From the IMG/VR virus record IMGVR_UViG_3300042923_001781, positions 1 to 37,759 of that record: a stretch of DNA of 37,759 bases. One strand, written 5' to 3'. The notes beneath the pieces were generated by a model. That model saw only the letters and a list, made by a program, of their open reading frames with translations, was not told the origin of the DNA and did not search any database. Within the stretch, counting starts at the first letter, position 1. Every line of letters begins with the position of its first letter. Positions 22,491 through 30,618 of the stretch are shown piece after piece. Position numbers and translations under genes: made by a program. The stretch comes from a virus.

Positions 22491-23012
22491 ATGGCATCGT
22501 TCGCGACACCCACCGACATGGGGCAGCGTTCGCAAGGTGCGATCACCGCCACCACCCACCCCTTCGTCCAGCAGGAACTCGACGCCGCGACCCGCACCAT
22601 CCGCAACGAGTGCGGGTGGCACATCGCCACAGTGGAGACCCTCACCCGCAAGCGCCGCTCGGCGTTCTGGGAGCCGATCTGGATCCCCGCGATGGAGATC
22701 ACCGCGGTGAAGATCATCACCCTCGACGAGGTCGAGAACATCCTCGCCGACGACGAGTTCGACCCGGACACCGGGTGGACCTCATGGTCCGGCGACCGGT
22801 ACACGCTCGAGTACACGGCCGGGTTCACCACCGTCCCCGAGGACATCGTCACGCTGACGCTCGAGCTCGCCGCCGGCGCGCTGGGAATGTCCCTCGGCAT
22901 CAGCAGGGCGCAGGCCGGCGGCGTGTCCGTCACCTACGCACGCGCCGGCGGGGGACTCACCGCCGACGACAAGAACCGTCTCGCCGCGTACCGGATCGGC
23001 CGGCTCCCGTGA
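22491..23012 (+). CDS. Head-to-tail adaptor
   Basis: This 173-residue protein begins at the ATG at 22491 with AGGAGGT 7 bases upstream. It is helical with VQQELDAATRTIRNECGWHIA early and YTAGFTTVPEDIVTLTLELAAGALG in the second half, the pattern of HK97 gp6/SPP1 gp15-type adaptors that ring the portal. It couples to the next gene by a GTGA overlap. Position between capsid and stopper supports the call. Confidence 0.82.
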   Translation: MASFATPTDMGQRSQGAITATTHPFVQQELDAATRTIRNECGWHIATVETLTRKRRSAFWEPIWIPAMEITAVKIITLDEVENILADDEFDPDTGWTSWSGDRYTLEYTAGFTTVPEDIVTLTLELAAGALGMSLGISRAQAGGVSVTYARAGGGLTADDKNRLAAYRIGRLP

Positions 23013-23347
23013 TCGGCTCGCCCATCGCCCGGCACACGCTCGTCGTCGTTCGCGCACCCGAGGTGTCGGACGGGCGACGCATGATCTACGACTGGCCGAA
23101 TGCGACCCGCACGGATTCGCCCGGCTGGGCGTTGGACGCCGGCGACACGTCCGCCGACACCGCCCAGCGTGAAGGCGGCTCGATCGAGTACACCGCCCGC
23201 GGCCCGTACGACGCCGACGTCCTGCAGACCGACCGCATCGAGGCGCTCGGCGCGACCTACCTCATCGACGGCGCAGTCGTCCGCCAGCCCGGACCGATCC
23301 CTGCGGTGTCGCACACGATCCTTCGACTGGTCAGGTGGGTGGGCTGA
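23009..23347 (+). CDS. Head-to-tail stopper
   Basis: This 112-residue protein starts with GTG overlapping the adaptor stop. It is beta-rich (ARHTLVVVRAP, GGSIEYTARGPYDADVL, ALGATYLIDGAVVRQPGPI, SHTILRLVRWVG), as expected for the head-closure barrel family. It would plug the portal channel after packaging and bind the tail terminator. It ends with TGATG coupling to the next gene. Confidence 0.78.
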   Translation: MIGSPIARHTLVVVRAPEVSDGRRMIYDWPNATRTDSPGWALDAGDTSADTAQREGGSIEYTARGPYDADVLQTDRIEALGATYLIDGAVVRQPGPIPAVSHTILRLVRWVG

Positions 23348-23601
23348 TGGCGAAGAGCGGAATCACCAAGATCAAGATCAACGGCGCCGCAGTCGCCGCA
23401 CTGCTCCGGTCGCCGGAGGTTCGGGCCGATCTGGAAGCGCGCGGTGCGCGCATCGCGGCCGCCGCCGGCGAAGGCGTCGAAGCGGAGACGCTGAACGGCG
23501 GAGACCGCGTCTCCGTGGTCGTGTCCACCCGTACGCAGGAAGCACGCCGCAACGAGGCTGAGGACCGCTCTCTGACGCGTGCCATCGACGCCGGGAGGTG
23601 A
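23347..23601 (+). CDS. Small tail-neck protein (gp10-like)
   Basis: An 84-residue protein with ATG overlapping the stopper stop as TGATG. It has KINGAAVAALLRSPEVRADLEARGARIAAAA then SVVVSTRTQEARRNE, the short form of the HK97 gp10-like family. These sit between stopper and terminator genes and help join tail to head. No catalytic motif is seen. Confidence 0.7.
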   Translation: MAKSGITKIKINGAAVAALLRSPEVRADLEARGARIAAAAGEGVEAETLNGGDRVSVVVSTRTQEARRNEAEDRSLTRAIDAGR

Positions 23602-23606
23602 CGACC

Positions 23607-24020
23607 GTGGCAGCCGAAACGCTCGTCCCTGCGGACGCTGAGGTCGAGGTCTGCGACGAGCTCAACGTCCGGATGCCGGCGCTCGACTTCGATGCGCCAG
23701 CGGCCCCTTCGATCCCCAGACAGAAGCCGTCCGAGTTCATCCGTGTGGTCGCGGTCGGGGGAATGTCACCGACGCTCGTCACCGACGCGTTCACCCTCAC
23801 GATCGAGGGCTTCGCGGAGACGGAGACACGCGCGCAGCGCGTCTGCTCGTACGCGGTCGCTGCGGTCCAGGCGGCGGGGCGCGACGGGCTCATCGGCGCT
23901 GTCGCTGCGTCCGTCGTGGTCGTGGCTGCGCTGCCGCAGAACTTGCCCATGCCGAGCGTCCCGGACCGATTCCGGTTCTCGGCCACCGTCTCCGTGACCC
24001 TCCGCAGGGTCGCGGTCTAG
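23607..24020 (+). CDS. Tail terminator protein
   Basis: A 137-residue protein. I prefer the GTG at 23607, which has GGGAGG 8 bases upstream; a GTG at 23598 overlapping the previous stop is possible. The core (FIRVVAVGGMSPTLVTDAFTLTIEGFAETE, then AVAAVQAA, and the closing RFRFSATVSVTLRRVAV) fits the alpha/beta tail terminator fold that caps the tail tube at the neck. It is followed by a small hairpin before the tail tube gene. Confidence 0.75.
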   Translation: MAAETLVPADAEVEVCDELNVRMPALDFDAPAAPSIPRQKPSEFIRVVAVGGMSPTLVTDAFTLTIEGFAETETRAQRVCSYAVAAVQAAGRDGLIGAVAASVVVVAALPQNLPMPSVPDRFRFSATVSVTLRRVAV

Positions 24021-24034
24021 TTCCCCTCCGCGTT

Positions 24035-24048
24035 CGCCCGTCCGGGCG
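24035..24048 (+). other. Small hairpin ahead of the tail tube gene
   Basis: CGCCC-GTCC-GGGCG, a 5-bp stem with a T-rich run-out (TTCGTTCCGCTT), lies in the 60-base gap before the major tail protein. It could be an RNA-processing or weak attenuation point. Confidence 0.3.
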
Positions 24049-24080
24049 TTCGTTCCGCTTCGCCTGAAAGGGGCGTCCAC

Positions 24081-24662
24081 ATGACTGTGGCAAGCAAGAA
24101 CGTGTTCGTCGGTGTCCCGGATCAGGCGACGACCGGCGCGATCCTCACCGGCCCGGAAACCGATGTCATCCCGGAGTTCCTCGACGACATCGTGTTCACG
24201 GGCCTCACGGACTCCGGGTACGTCGACGAGGAGGGGGTGACCATCACACCATCCGAGTCGACCGAGTCGATCAAGGACTGGTCGCTGAAGGTCATCCGCA
24301 AGGTCCTCACCGAGTTCGACGGCACGATCTCGTGGACCCACCTCGAGCTGTCGCTCGGCGCCCTGAAGAACTACATGGGCGACGACAACGTCGAGAGCGA
24401 GGCGGCCACTGCCGAGCACGGCGCGCAGACCCGTGCGGCGATCGCTGGCGAGTCCCGGCCGATCAAGGCCTGGTACTTCAAGATCAAGGACGGCATCCGC
24501 AAGGCCGTCGTCATGGTTCCGCACGGCCAGGTGTCCGAGCGCGGCGAGATCCCGCTCGTGGCGTCGGACGCGATCAAGCTCCCCGTCACGCTGACGTCGT
24601 ACCCCGACGCCGCAGGGAAGAGCATCTACATCTTCACGGACGACGGCGTCGTCTCGGCCTGA
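24081..24662 (+). CDS. Major tail (tube) protein
   Basis: This 193-residue protein is made of beta strands with DDIVFTGLTDSGYVDEEGVTI, WSLKVIRKVLTEFDGTISWT and AWYFKIKDGIRKAVVMVPHGQV. This is the style of siphovirus tube proteins with the Hcp-like barrel. The ATG has an AAAGGGG site. It is followed at once by a very strong hairpin (24675-24712), which would let this structural gene be expressed above the chaperone and tape-measure genes. Confidence 0.88.
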   Translation: MTVASKNVFVGVPDQATTGAILTGPETDVIPEFLDDIVFTGLTDSGYVDEEGVTITPSESTESIKDWSLKVIRKVLTEFDGTISWTHLELSLGALKNYMGDDNVESEAATAEHGAQTRAAIAGESRPIKAWYFKIKDGIRKAVVMVPHGQVSERGEIPLVASDAIKLPVTLTSYPDAAGKSIYIFTDDGVVSA

Positions 24663-24674
24663 CGGCCATCACAC

Positions 24675-24712
24675 CAGCGTGGCCGACCGCGGGGTACCGG
24701 TCGGCCACGCTG
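24675..24712 (+). terminator. Strong hairpin after the major tail gene
   Basis: A perfect 15-bp stem (24675-24689 with 24698-24712; left arm begins CAGCGTGGCC) and an 8-base loop, the strongest inverted repeat in the late operon. There is no clean T-run. It starts 12 bases after the major tail stop. Partial termination or 3'-end protection would raise tube protein relative to downstream genes. Confidence 0.6.
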
Positions 24713-24750
24713 CTGCATCGTCACGTTCCCCCGTTCCCAGGAGGCACCCC

Positions 24751-25038
24751 GTGGTGTACAAGGTTCCCGAATCGAAGAAGTCCATCGGACAGAACCAGTT
24801 CGAGTTCGAGCTGCCCGATGGCATGGTCGTCGCGATCCCGAAGGCGAAGTTCCTCACGGCCGGTCAGATCGAGCAGCTCGCGACCAGCAAGGAAGACCTG
24901 AAGGTCACCGACATCCTCGACCTGCTCGGGCAGACCGATGACGCGAAGGCGGCGGTCCGGCAGCTCGACATCGAGCAGCTCATGGGTCTCATGCAGGCGT
25001 GGCAGGAGGACTCGGGGATCGCGCTGGGGGAATCCTAG
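24751..25038 (+). CDS. Tail assembly chaperone, upstream product (G-like)
   Basis: This 95-residue protein starts with GTG and an AGGAGG site. It has FEFELPDGMVVAIPKAKFLTAGQIEQL and DILDLLGQTDDAKAAVRQLDIEQLMGLMQAWQED, typical of actinophage chaperones. It binds the tape measure during tail assembly. The frame ends TAG at 25036-25038, just after a slippery GGGGGAA, so a fraction of ribosomes should shift into the downstream frame. Confidence 0.88.
   Translation: MVYKVPESKKSIGQNQFEFELPDGMVVAIPKAKFLTAGQIEQLATSKEDLKVTDILDLLGQTDDAKAAVRQLDIEQLMGLMQAWQEDSGIALGES
25026..25032 (+). other. -1 frameshift site in the tail chaperone genes
   Basis: GGGGGAA is read as GGG GAA in the upstream frame. A one-base backward slip joins ...IALG to GILGLHSEIL and bypasses the TAG at 25036-25038. 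The downstream frame is indeed in the -1 register and has no good start of its own near the overlap. Confidence 0.75.
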
Positions 25039-25418
25039 GCCTGCACTCCGAGATCCTCACCGACCCGACCAGGCGCGTCGCGCTCGCGTACGACCTCGTG
25101 CGCATGGGTCGGTCGATCGACGATGCAGGCACCGAGGCGCTGCCTTGGACGGATCTCGTCATCCTGACTCGAGGACTGCAGGCCGAGCCGACCTCGGCTC
25201 TCGCGACGGAGATCCACGGTCACCGCTGGTCGATCACCGACCAGCTGCTCGCTGACCTCGTCGATCTGGTCGCGATGGGCAACTGGCAGCGGCAGCAGAA
25301 GAAGCACGCGCCGAAGCCGAAGCCGATCGAGCGGCCGTGGCGGAAGCCGAAGGTCACGAAGCTCGGCAAGGACCCGATCCCGGTGTCGCAGTTCAACGAC
25401 TGGTGGGACTCCCACTGA
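25029..25418 (+). CDS. Tail assembly chaperone, frameshifted extension (T-like)
   Basis: This is the downstream part of the -1 frameshift product. It contributes about 129 residues: HSEILTDPTRRVALAYDLVR, a helical middle (TDQLLADLVDLVAMGN) and a basic tail (KKHAPKPKPIERPWRKPK), ending in an aromatic VSQFNDWWDSH. The full fusion from 24751 would be about 221 residues. The shift keeps the G to GT ratio needed for tail length control, a feature conserved across siphoviruses. Confidence 0.82.
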   Translation, partial: GILGLHSEILTDPTRRVALAYDLVRMGRSIDDAGTEALPWTDLVILTRGLQAEPTSALATEIHGHRWSITDQLLADLVDLVAMGNWQRQQKKHAPKPKPIERPWRKPKVTKLGKDPIPVSQFNDWWDSH

Positions 25419-25431
25419 GAGGCGGTGCCCT

Positions 25432-27108
25432 ATGGCGACAGGCGTCGAGCTCGCGACCGCATGGCTGCGCCTGGTCCCCACTACCGAGGGCATCCAGGAC
25501 AACGTCGCTGACGCGCTGAAGCCCGCAGAGAAGGCTGCCGAGGACGCCGGCAAGAAGTCCGGCAGCAGGTTCTCCGGCGCCGCGAAGGTCGCCATGCTTG
25601 CCGGGCTCGCGGGCCTCACCGCCGGTGTGGTGAACATCTTCCAGACGGGCATGGAGGAGCTGAAGTTCGGTGAGCAGATCAACGCTCAGACCGAGCAGCT
25701 CATCGCCAACACGGGGTTCAAGGGCACCGTCTCTCAGATCAACGACGTCACGCTGGCGTTGTCGCAACTGTCGGGCATCTCCGAGGAGGACCTGCAGTCC
25801 GCGGGCAACAACATCCTCAAGTTCGGTGACGTGTCGGAGGACACGTACGAGCGGGCGGTGTCGTCGATTAACGATCTCGGCGCGTCTGGCAAGGACGTCG
25901 CTGGCGTCTCGGAGGCGCTCGGCAAGGCACTCGCTGACCCGGCCACCGCGGCCGCGCTGCTGAAGCGTCAGGGTGTGCTGCTGAACGACGAGCAGAAGGC
26001 GCTGATCGACTCGTTCACCGAGTCGGGTGACAAGGCCGCCGCGCAGGGAGTCATCCTCGACGCGCTCGAGTCCAGCTACGGCGGGATGGCGGAGGCCGCC
26101 GGCGGCACGCTGCAGGGCAACCTGAACAAGCTCGGCAACGCGTGGGAGAACCTCGCTGGCGACATCGTCGCGATGGCGATGCCCGCCGTCGAGGGCTTCA
26201 CCGGGATGCTGCAGGGCCTCGTCGGGTGGCTGTCGGAGAACCAGGGCGTGATCGTCGCGGTCGCCGCGCTGATCGGTGTGACTCTCGTGGCGGCGTTCAT
26301 CGCGTGGGCGGCGTCGATCTGGGCGACCACGATCGCGCTGCTCGCGAACCCGATCACCTGGATCATCCTCGCGATCATCGCCCTCATCGCCGCGATCGTC
26401 CTGCTCGTTATGAACTGGGATCAGGTCGTCGCGTTCCTCACCGAGATCTGGTCCGGGTTCATCTCGTGGATCACCGGGGTGATCGAGGGCTTCGTTGCCT
26501 GGTGGAACAGCATCTGGGCCGCGGTCGGCAAGTGGATCGGCGACGTGTGGCGCAACATCGTGAACACGATCCAGGTCGCATGGATGCTCGTGAGCAACTG
26601 GGTGATGGGCGCCGTCAACGGGTTCCTTGGCTGGTGGGGTGTCATCTGGCAGACGGTCGGCCGGGTGTGGGAGTCGATCTGGTCCGGCCTCGGCAGCTTC
26701 GTCAGAGGCGTCTGGAGCGGGATCGTCGGCTTCATCCGCGGGTACATCAACTCGATCATCGGCATGATCAACGGGATCATCGACGGGATCAACGGTGTCG
26801 CCGGCGCGGTCGGTGATGCGATCGGCGTCTCGCTGCGCATCCCACGGATCCCGATGCTCGCGGAAGGCGGCACCATCACCCGATCGGGTGCGGTGATCGT
26901 CGGTGAGCGCGGCCCCGAGCTGCTGAACCTTCCGCGTGGCGCGTCGGTGAACCCGGACATCGCAGGCGGAGGCAGCATGCCCGACACCCTAATCGTCGTC
27001 GACACCGATGGTCAGCTGGTCGCTCGTATGCAGGTCGAGGCCGCGAAGACTGGCCAGGCCCAGTCGATCGCACGGCGCACGCAGCTCGAGATGGGTTCCC
27101 GGAGGTGA
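25432..27108 (+). CDS. Tape measure protein
   Basis: This 558-residue protein has a helical N-terminal region (ATAWLRLVPTTEGIQDNVADALKPAEKAAEDAGKK in part), a long amphipathic stretch (AQGVILDALESSYGGMAEAAGG), strongly hydrophobic membrane-like segments (about 275-325), a Trp-rich repeat-like zone (about 335-430) and a beta end with AEGGTITRSGAVIVGERGPELLNLPRGA. That last motif is common near tape measure C-termini. Length sets the tail; at about 1.5 angstrom per residue it predicts a short tail near 85 nm. It may also form the DNA injection channel. Confidence 0.93.
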   Translation: MATGVELATAWLRLVPTTEGIQDNVADALKPAEKAAEDAGKKSGSRFSGAAKVAMLAGLAGLTAGVVNIFQTGMEELKFGEQINAQTEQLIANTGFKGTVSQINDVTLALSQLSGISEEDLQSAGNNILKFGDVSEDTYERAVSSINDLGASGKDVAGVSEALGKALADPATAAALLKRQGVLLNDEQKALIDSFTESGDKAAAQGVILDALESSYGGMAEAAGGTLQGNLNKLGNAWENLAGDIVAMAMPAVEGFTGMLQGLVGWLSENQGVIVAVAALIGVTLVAAFIAWAASIWATTIALLANPITWIILAIIALIAAIVLLVMNWDQVVAFLTEIWSGFISWITGVIEGFVAWWNSIWAAVGKWIGDVWRNIVNTIQVAWMLVSNWVMGAVNGFLGWWGVIWQTVGRVWESIWSGLGSFVRGVWSGIVGFIRGYINSIIGMINGIIDGINGVAGAVGDAIGVSLRIPRIPMLAEGGTITRSGAVIVGERGPELLNLPRGASVNPDIAGGGSMPDTLIVVDTDGQLVARMQVEAAKTGQAQSIARRTQLEMGSRR

Positions 27109-27111
27109 GCG

Positions 27112-27930
27112 ATGGCGGTTCCTGAGCTGACGCCCAACACTGACGGGAACCCGTTCGTCGAGGTGTTCTTCGACCCGACCGATCTCGACCCGGACACCTA
27201 CAGGGTGCGGATGCTGCGACTGTCGGACGACCGGTCCTGGCTCGTCCGCGGCGGGTTCGACGTCGCACCTGGTGTGGCTGCCGTCGACTGGGAGTGCCCG
27301 TTCAACGTGGAGTCGTACTACCGGCTGGAGCAGATCGCGGAGGACGGTGTGTCGCTCGGGTTCACGGACCCGGCGCCGGTCGTGCTCGAGTACACCGGCA
27401 CGATCGTGCATCAGCCGCTCGTGCCGGACCTGTGGGCGCCGGTGCGGATCCTCGCTGACTCCGCGGAGGAGCTGGTGCGGCCGCTGCGCGGCGAGTTCGT
27501 CGAGCCCGAGGGTGCACCGGTCGGGTGGTGGGTCGGATCAGGTCGCGGCGGGCTGCGTGACGTGCCCGTGTCGCTGCTGACGGAGACGATCGCCGCAGCA
27601 GATCAGATGCAGGCGATGCTGGGGTCGTACACGACCCGGCAGGTCGGGGTGCTGTGTATCCGCACGTCGGAGGCGATTCGGTGGCCGCGGACGTTCTTCG
27701 CCCAGGGCAACCTGGTCGAGGTCGAACGGAACGTGAGACAGCGGGGTCAGCTGATCCAGTTCGACGCGTCGATGAACGAGTCCAAGCCGCCCGTCGCGGC
27801 GATCTCGACTCCGCTGCTGTCGTACTCGGACATGTCGATCGCGTTCGATACGTACACGGCGCTGTCAGCTGCGATCCCGACCTACACGCAGAGCTCGCGG
27901 TCGTACGAGTACGCCGGTCTCGCTGGGTAG
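27112..27930 (+). CDS. Minor tail protein, distal-tail (Dit) type
   Basis: This 272-residue protein follows the tape measure by three bases with a GGAGGTGA site. It is beta-rich, with TYRVRMLRLSDDRSWLVRGG, VDWECPFNVESYYRLEQI and a later TRQVGVLCIRTSEAIRWP. Its position and size fit the first tail-tip protein, which caps the tube. The call rests on order more than on motif. Confidence 0.75.
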   Translation: MAVPELTPNTDGNPFVEVFFDPTDLDPDTYRVRMLRLSDDRSWLVRGGFDVAPGVAAVDWECPFNVESYYRLEQIAEDGVSLGFTDPAPVVLEYTGTIVHQPLVPDLWAPVRILADSAEELVRPLRGEFVEPEGAPVGWWVGSGRGGLRDVPVSLLTETIAAADQMQAMLGSYTTRQVGVLCIRTSEAIRWPRTFFAQGNLVEVERNVRQRGQLIQFDASMNESKPPVAAISTPLLSYSDMSIAFDTYTALSAAIPTYTQSSRSYEYAGLAG

Positions 27931-27942
27931 GGGAGGTGCCCG

Positions 27943-29160
27943 ATGCGGTTCGGATCCGATGAGCTTCGTGCCGTGCTGACTGGCCCGCACGACCACTTCT
28001 GGTCGGCGGACCTGTACTACAACGGGGTGCGCCGGCAGCAGGATCTGCCGATCATGGACCCGCAGTTCAAGGAGGATGCGGGCGCGAACATCCAGCAGGC
28101 CGGGTCGGTGACGGTCACCTGGTCGGACGAGTTCGCGACGTCGATCTCGCCGAGGGCGATGAACGACCCGCTCGCACCGTTCGGCGCGCAGCTCGCGATC
28201 TACGCGAACGTGTGGGTGGGCCCGTTCTTCGAACGCGTCGAGTACGGCCGGTTCGAGATCACCGACGTCCCGTCAGCGCGGGACGAGCAGATGCAGTTCC
28301 AGTCCCGGTGGCTCACCCTCGGGTCGAACGTGCAGCTCGAGCTGAAGGAGCTGCTCGCCGGTGTCGCCGAGGAGTCGTTCGACGTCCCGTCAGCGCCGCA
28401 GTCTCTGACGTCGACGTGGGCGGAACTCGGCCGCCTGACGGGCTACCCACTCGTGCGCACCGTCGATGACGCACCGATCACACGATCGGTGCTCTACCCG
28501 GATTCGAAGCTCGACGCGGTCTACGACCTGATGCGGATCATGCTCGATGCGTCGCCGCACATGACCCCGCAAGGTGCGCTCTCGGCGCGCCCGAATGTCT
28601 GGCCGGACCCGGTGGACACGCTCCTGTTCGGTGAAGGGCTCATCGACGTCGAGCAGGGCATGTCGGCCGCCGGCATCAGCAACCGCGTCGTCGTGCGCGC
28701 CGCCGGCGGCGACCCGACCGTGTTGGCTGTCGCTGAGATCACGTCAGGGCCGCTGCGGGTGCGGAACAGTGACGGCTCGGTCTCCCCGTTCCGTGCACGC
28801 ACCAAGTACCTGTCGAACGAGTACGTGACGACGAAGGCGCAGGCGCAGGCGTGGGCTGACTCCGAGCTGGCTCTGGTGTCCACCATCCGGACTCGGGTGG
28901 TGAACGTCCGCGAGACGTTCAACCCGCTCCGCGAACGCGGCGACGTGATCGACATCGAACGTCCCGAGTTAGTCCTTCACGGCCGGGTGCTGACGATCGA
29001 CCGCGGTGCCGGCGCTACCCAGACGTTGACCGTCGAGGTCGCAGGCGAGTCGAAGCGTGTCGTGCCGCCGCGTGTGCCGTGGGTCATCGGCGACATCGTC
29101 CCGCTCGATGACGACGTGCCCCTCGATGACCGGATGCCTGGACGCAGCGTGTACGCGTAG
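27943..29160 (+). CDS. Minor tail protein, tail-hub type (DUF5047-like)
   Basis: This 405-residue protein has SADLYYNGVRRQQDLPIMDP at the start, EYGRFEITDVPSARDE in the middle and STIRTRVVNVRETFNPLRERGDVIDI near the end. This is the layout of gp27-like hub proteins of actinophage tail tips. The GTTATCC-type duplication is absent; codon use is like the neighbours. It likely forms the ring between the tube and the receptor-binding module. Confidence 0.78.
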   Translation: MRFGSDELRAVLTGPHDHFWSADLYYNGVRRQQDLPIMDPQFKEDAGANIQQAGSVTVTWSDEFATSISPRAMNDPLAPFGAQLAIYANVWVGPFFERVEYGRFEITDVPSARDEQMQFQSRWLTLGSNVQLELKELLAGVAEESFDVPSAPQSLTSTWAELGRLTGYPLVRTVDDAPITRSVLYPDSKLDAVYDLMRIMLDASPHMTPQGALSARPNVWPDPVDTLLFGEGLIDVEQGMSAAGISNRVVVRAAGGDPTVLAVAEITSGPLRVRNSDGSVSPFRARTKYLSNEYVTTKAQAQAWADSELALVSTIRTRVVNVRETFNPLRERGDVIDIERPELVLHGRVLTIDRGAGATQTLTVEVAGESKRVVPPRVPWVIGDIVPLDDDVPLDDRMPGRSVYA

Positions 29161-29173
29161 GAGGTGAGGGCCC

Positions 29174-30046
29174 GTGGACGAGGCGGAAGTCATCCTCCGG
29201 AAGCTCGCCGGGAAGTCGCAGGTCCGCATCCTCCCCGCCATCTACCGCGGGTTGGACGCCGACCAGCGGGCCCTCGTCGACTTCGCCGGCGGCCGAGTCC
29301 CCGCGTACGTGCTGCCGGGCATGGCTCCGATGCTCAACGAACCGGTGTGGGTAGAGATCGTCGACGGCGTGGCCTTCATGCATGGGCCGACAACGCTTCG
29401 GTCTGACGAAGGCACGATCGTCACCGCAGCTGACGGGGTGGCCGAGCTGACCACGGCCACGGGCGACGTGACCGCCTCGTACGAGAACGGCATCCCACTC
29501 ACCCCTGGCGACGTCGTCAGGCTCTCGTGGGGGCCGTCCGGCGCGTGGATCATGGGCGTCGCTGTCGAGGCTGTGCCGCCGGTGGTGCCGCCGAGCACTG
29601 GCGGCGGCGGTGGCCGCCGCACGGTCGAGTTCACGGCGCTGGACTCCGGCTCGTTCCAACCGGGGTATGGATGGCGGACGAACGAGGTGTGGTCGTCGCT
29701 GAGCAACCGCGGCGCATGGTTCTACGGCAGCCAACTCAGAGACACCATCCCGGACTCAGCATCGATCGTCTCGGCGCAGATCTACCTTCCCGCTCCGACG
29801 AAGATCGTCGGCGGTCGCCCGTTCGGCCGCCACAGCTTCGACTCGAAGCCGGCTGGAGCGATCACGGCGACGGACACTTCGACGCTGCCTGGCACCTCGG
29901 GGTGGGTGGACATCCCGACCTCATTGATCGACCACCTGAAGTCGAACCCTGGCGGGCTCGGATTCAACAACGGCGGAGACAACCGATGGCCCGGCACGCA
30001 GCGTGACGGGCAGTCCGGACGGGTCCGCGTGACCTTCGACTCGTAG
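29174..30046 (+). CDS. Minor tail protein with C-terminal beta domain
   Basis: This 290-residue protein starts with GTG and an AGGAGGTGA site. Residues 1-135 are a small beta domain (LPAIYRGLDADQRALVDFAG, VWVEIVDGVAFMHGP). A Pro/Gly linker (VPPSTGGGGG, about 137-149) leads to a jelly-roll-like domain with FQPGYGWRTNEVWSS and SAQIYLPAPTKIVGG. Linker plus beta domain suggests a surface-exposed, possibly carbohydrate-binding end. Confidence 0.75.
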   Translation: MDEAEVILRKLAGKSQVRILPAIYRGLDADQRALVDFAGGRVPAYVLPGMAPMLNEPVWVEIVDGVAFMHGPTTLRSDEGTIVTAADGVAELTTATGDVTASYENGIPLTPGDVVRLSWGPSGAWIMGVAVEAVPPVVPPSTGGGGGRRTVEFTALDSGSFQPGYGWRTNEVWSSLSNRGAWFYGSQLRDTIPDSASIVSAQIYLPAPTKIVGGRPFGRHSFDSKPAGAITATDTSTLPGTSGWVDIPTSLIDHLKSNPGGLGFNNGGDNRWPGTQRDGQSGRVRVTFDS

Positions 30047-30054
30047 GAGCAAGC

Positions 30055-30603
30055 ATGGGTTACTCATCCAGTGGCGGGCCGAAGGGCCTCGGCGTCATCC
30101 TCGACTCCAACACGCCGCTCTCGGACCTGGCGAAGCTGATCGAGCTGATCGCGCGCGTCGGCAACTACTACGGCGGAGTCACCGAAGCTGAGCGCGACGA
30201 CATCAGCGGCGACGCACTCTACACCGGGCTGATGGTGTTCAACACCGATGCGGATGCGATCGAGCTGTGGGACGGTTCCGGCTGGGAGACGGTCTGGGAG
30301 CCGGACACGGACTGGCAGACGCTGGCGCCGGCCGCCGGCTGGACGGCGTTCGGTTCTGGTCTGAAGTGGCGCAGGAAGAACGGGCAGATCAAGCTCCTCA
30401 CGAGCGTGACCCGCGTCTCCTGGACGGGCACGCAGACGTTCGGGACCCTGCCGGTCGAAGCCCGTCCGACGCAGAAGGTCACGTTCGTGTCCGCCTATGG
30501 CGACGTGGCGAAGGAGTGCTACGTGAACACGGACGGCACGATCCAGGTCAACGCTTCCGGCGGTGGCGGCATCACCGGTTCGACCGAGTTCCCGTCGAAC
30601 TGA
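30055..30603 (+). CDS. Minor tail protein, small tip or fibre component
   Basis: This 182-residue protein begins MGYSSSGGPKGLGVILDSNTP and has ALYTGLMVFNTDADAIELWDGSGWETV, a motif frequent in phage tail fibre ends. It closes with a beta domain (TSVTRVSWTGTQTFGTLPVEARP). The ATG has a GGAG site nine bases after the preceding stop. It is the last structural gene before lysis. Confidence 0.75.
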   Translation: MGYSSSGGPKGLGVILDSNTPLSDLAKLIELIARVGNYYGGVTEAERDDISGDALYTGLMVFNTDADAIELWDGSGWETVWEPDTDWQTLAPAAGWTAFGSGLKWRRKNGQIKLLTSVTRVSWTGTQTFGTLPVEARPTQKVTFVSAYGDVAKECYVNTDGTIQVNASGGGGITGSTEFPSN

Positions 30604-30618
30604 TCAAGGGAGCACGCC

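Noticed and set aside
20563-22509. 648-codon leftward open frame opposite the capsid gene
   Set aside because: Composition is Arg/Leu/Asp repetitive and lies wholly antisense to a clear HK97 capsid gene. It is a shadow frame.
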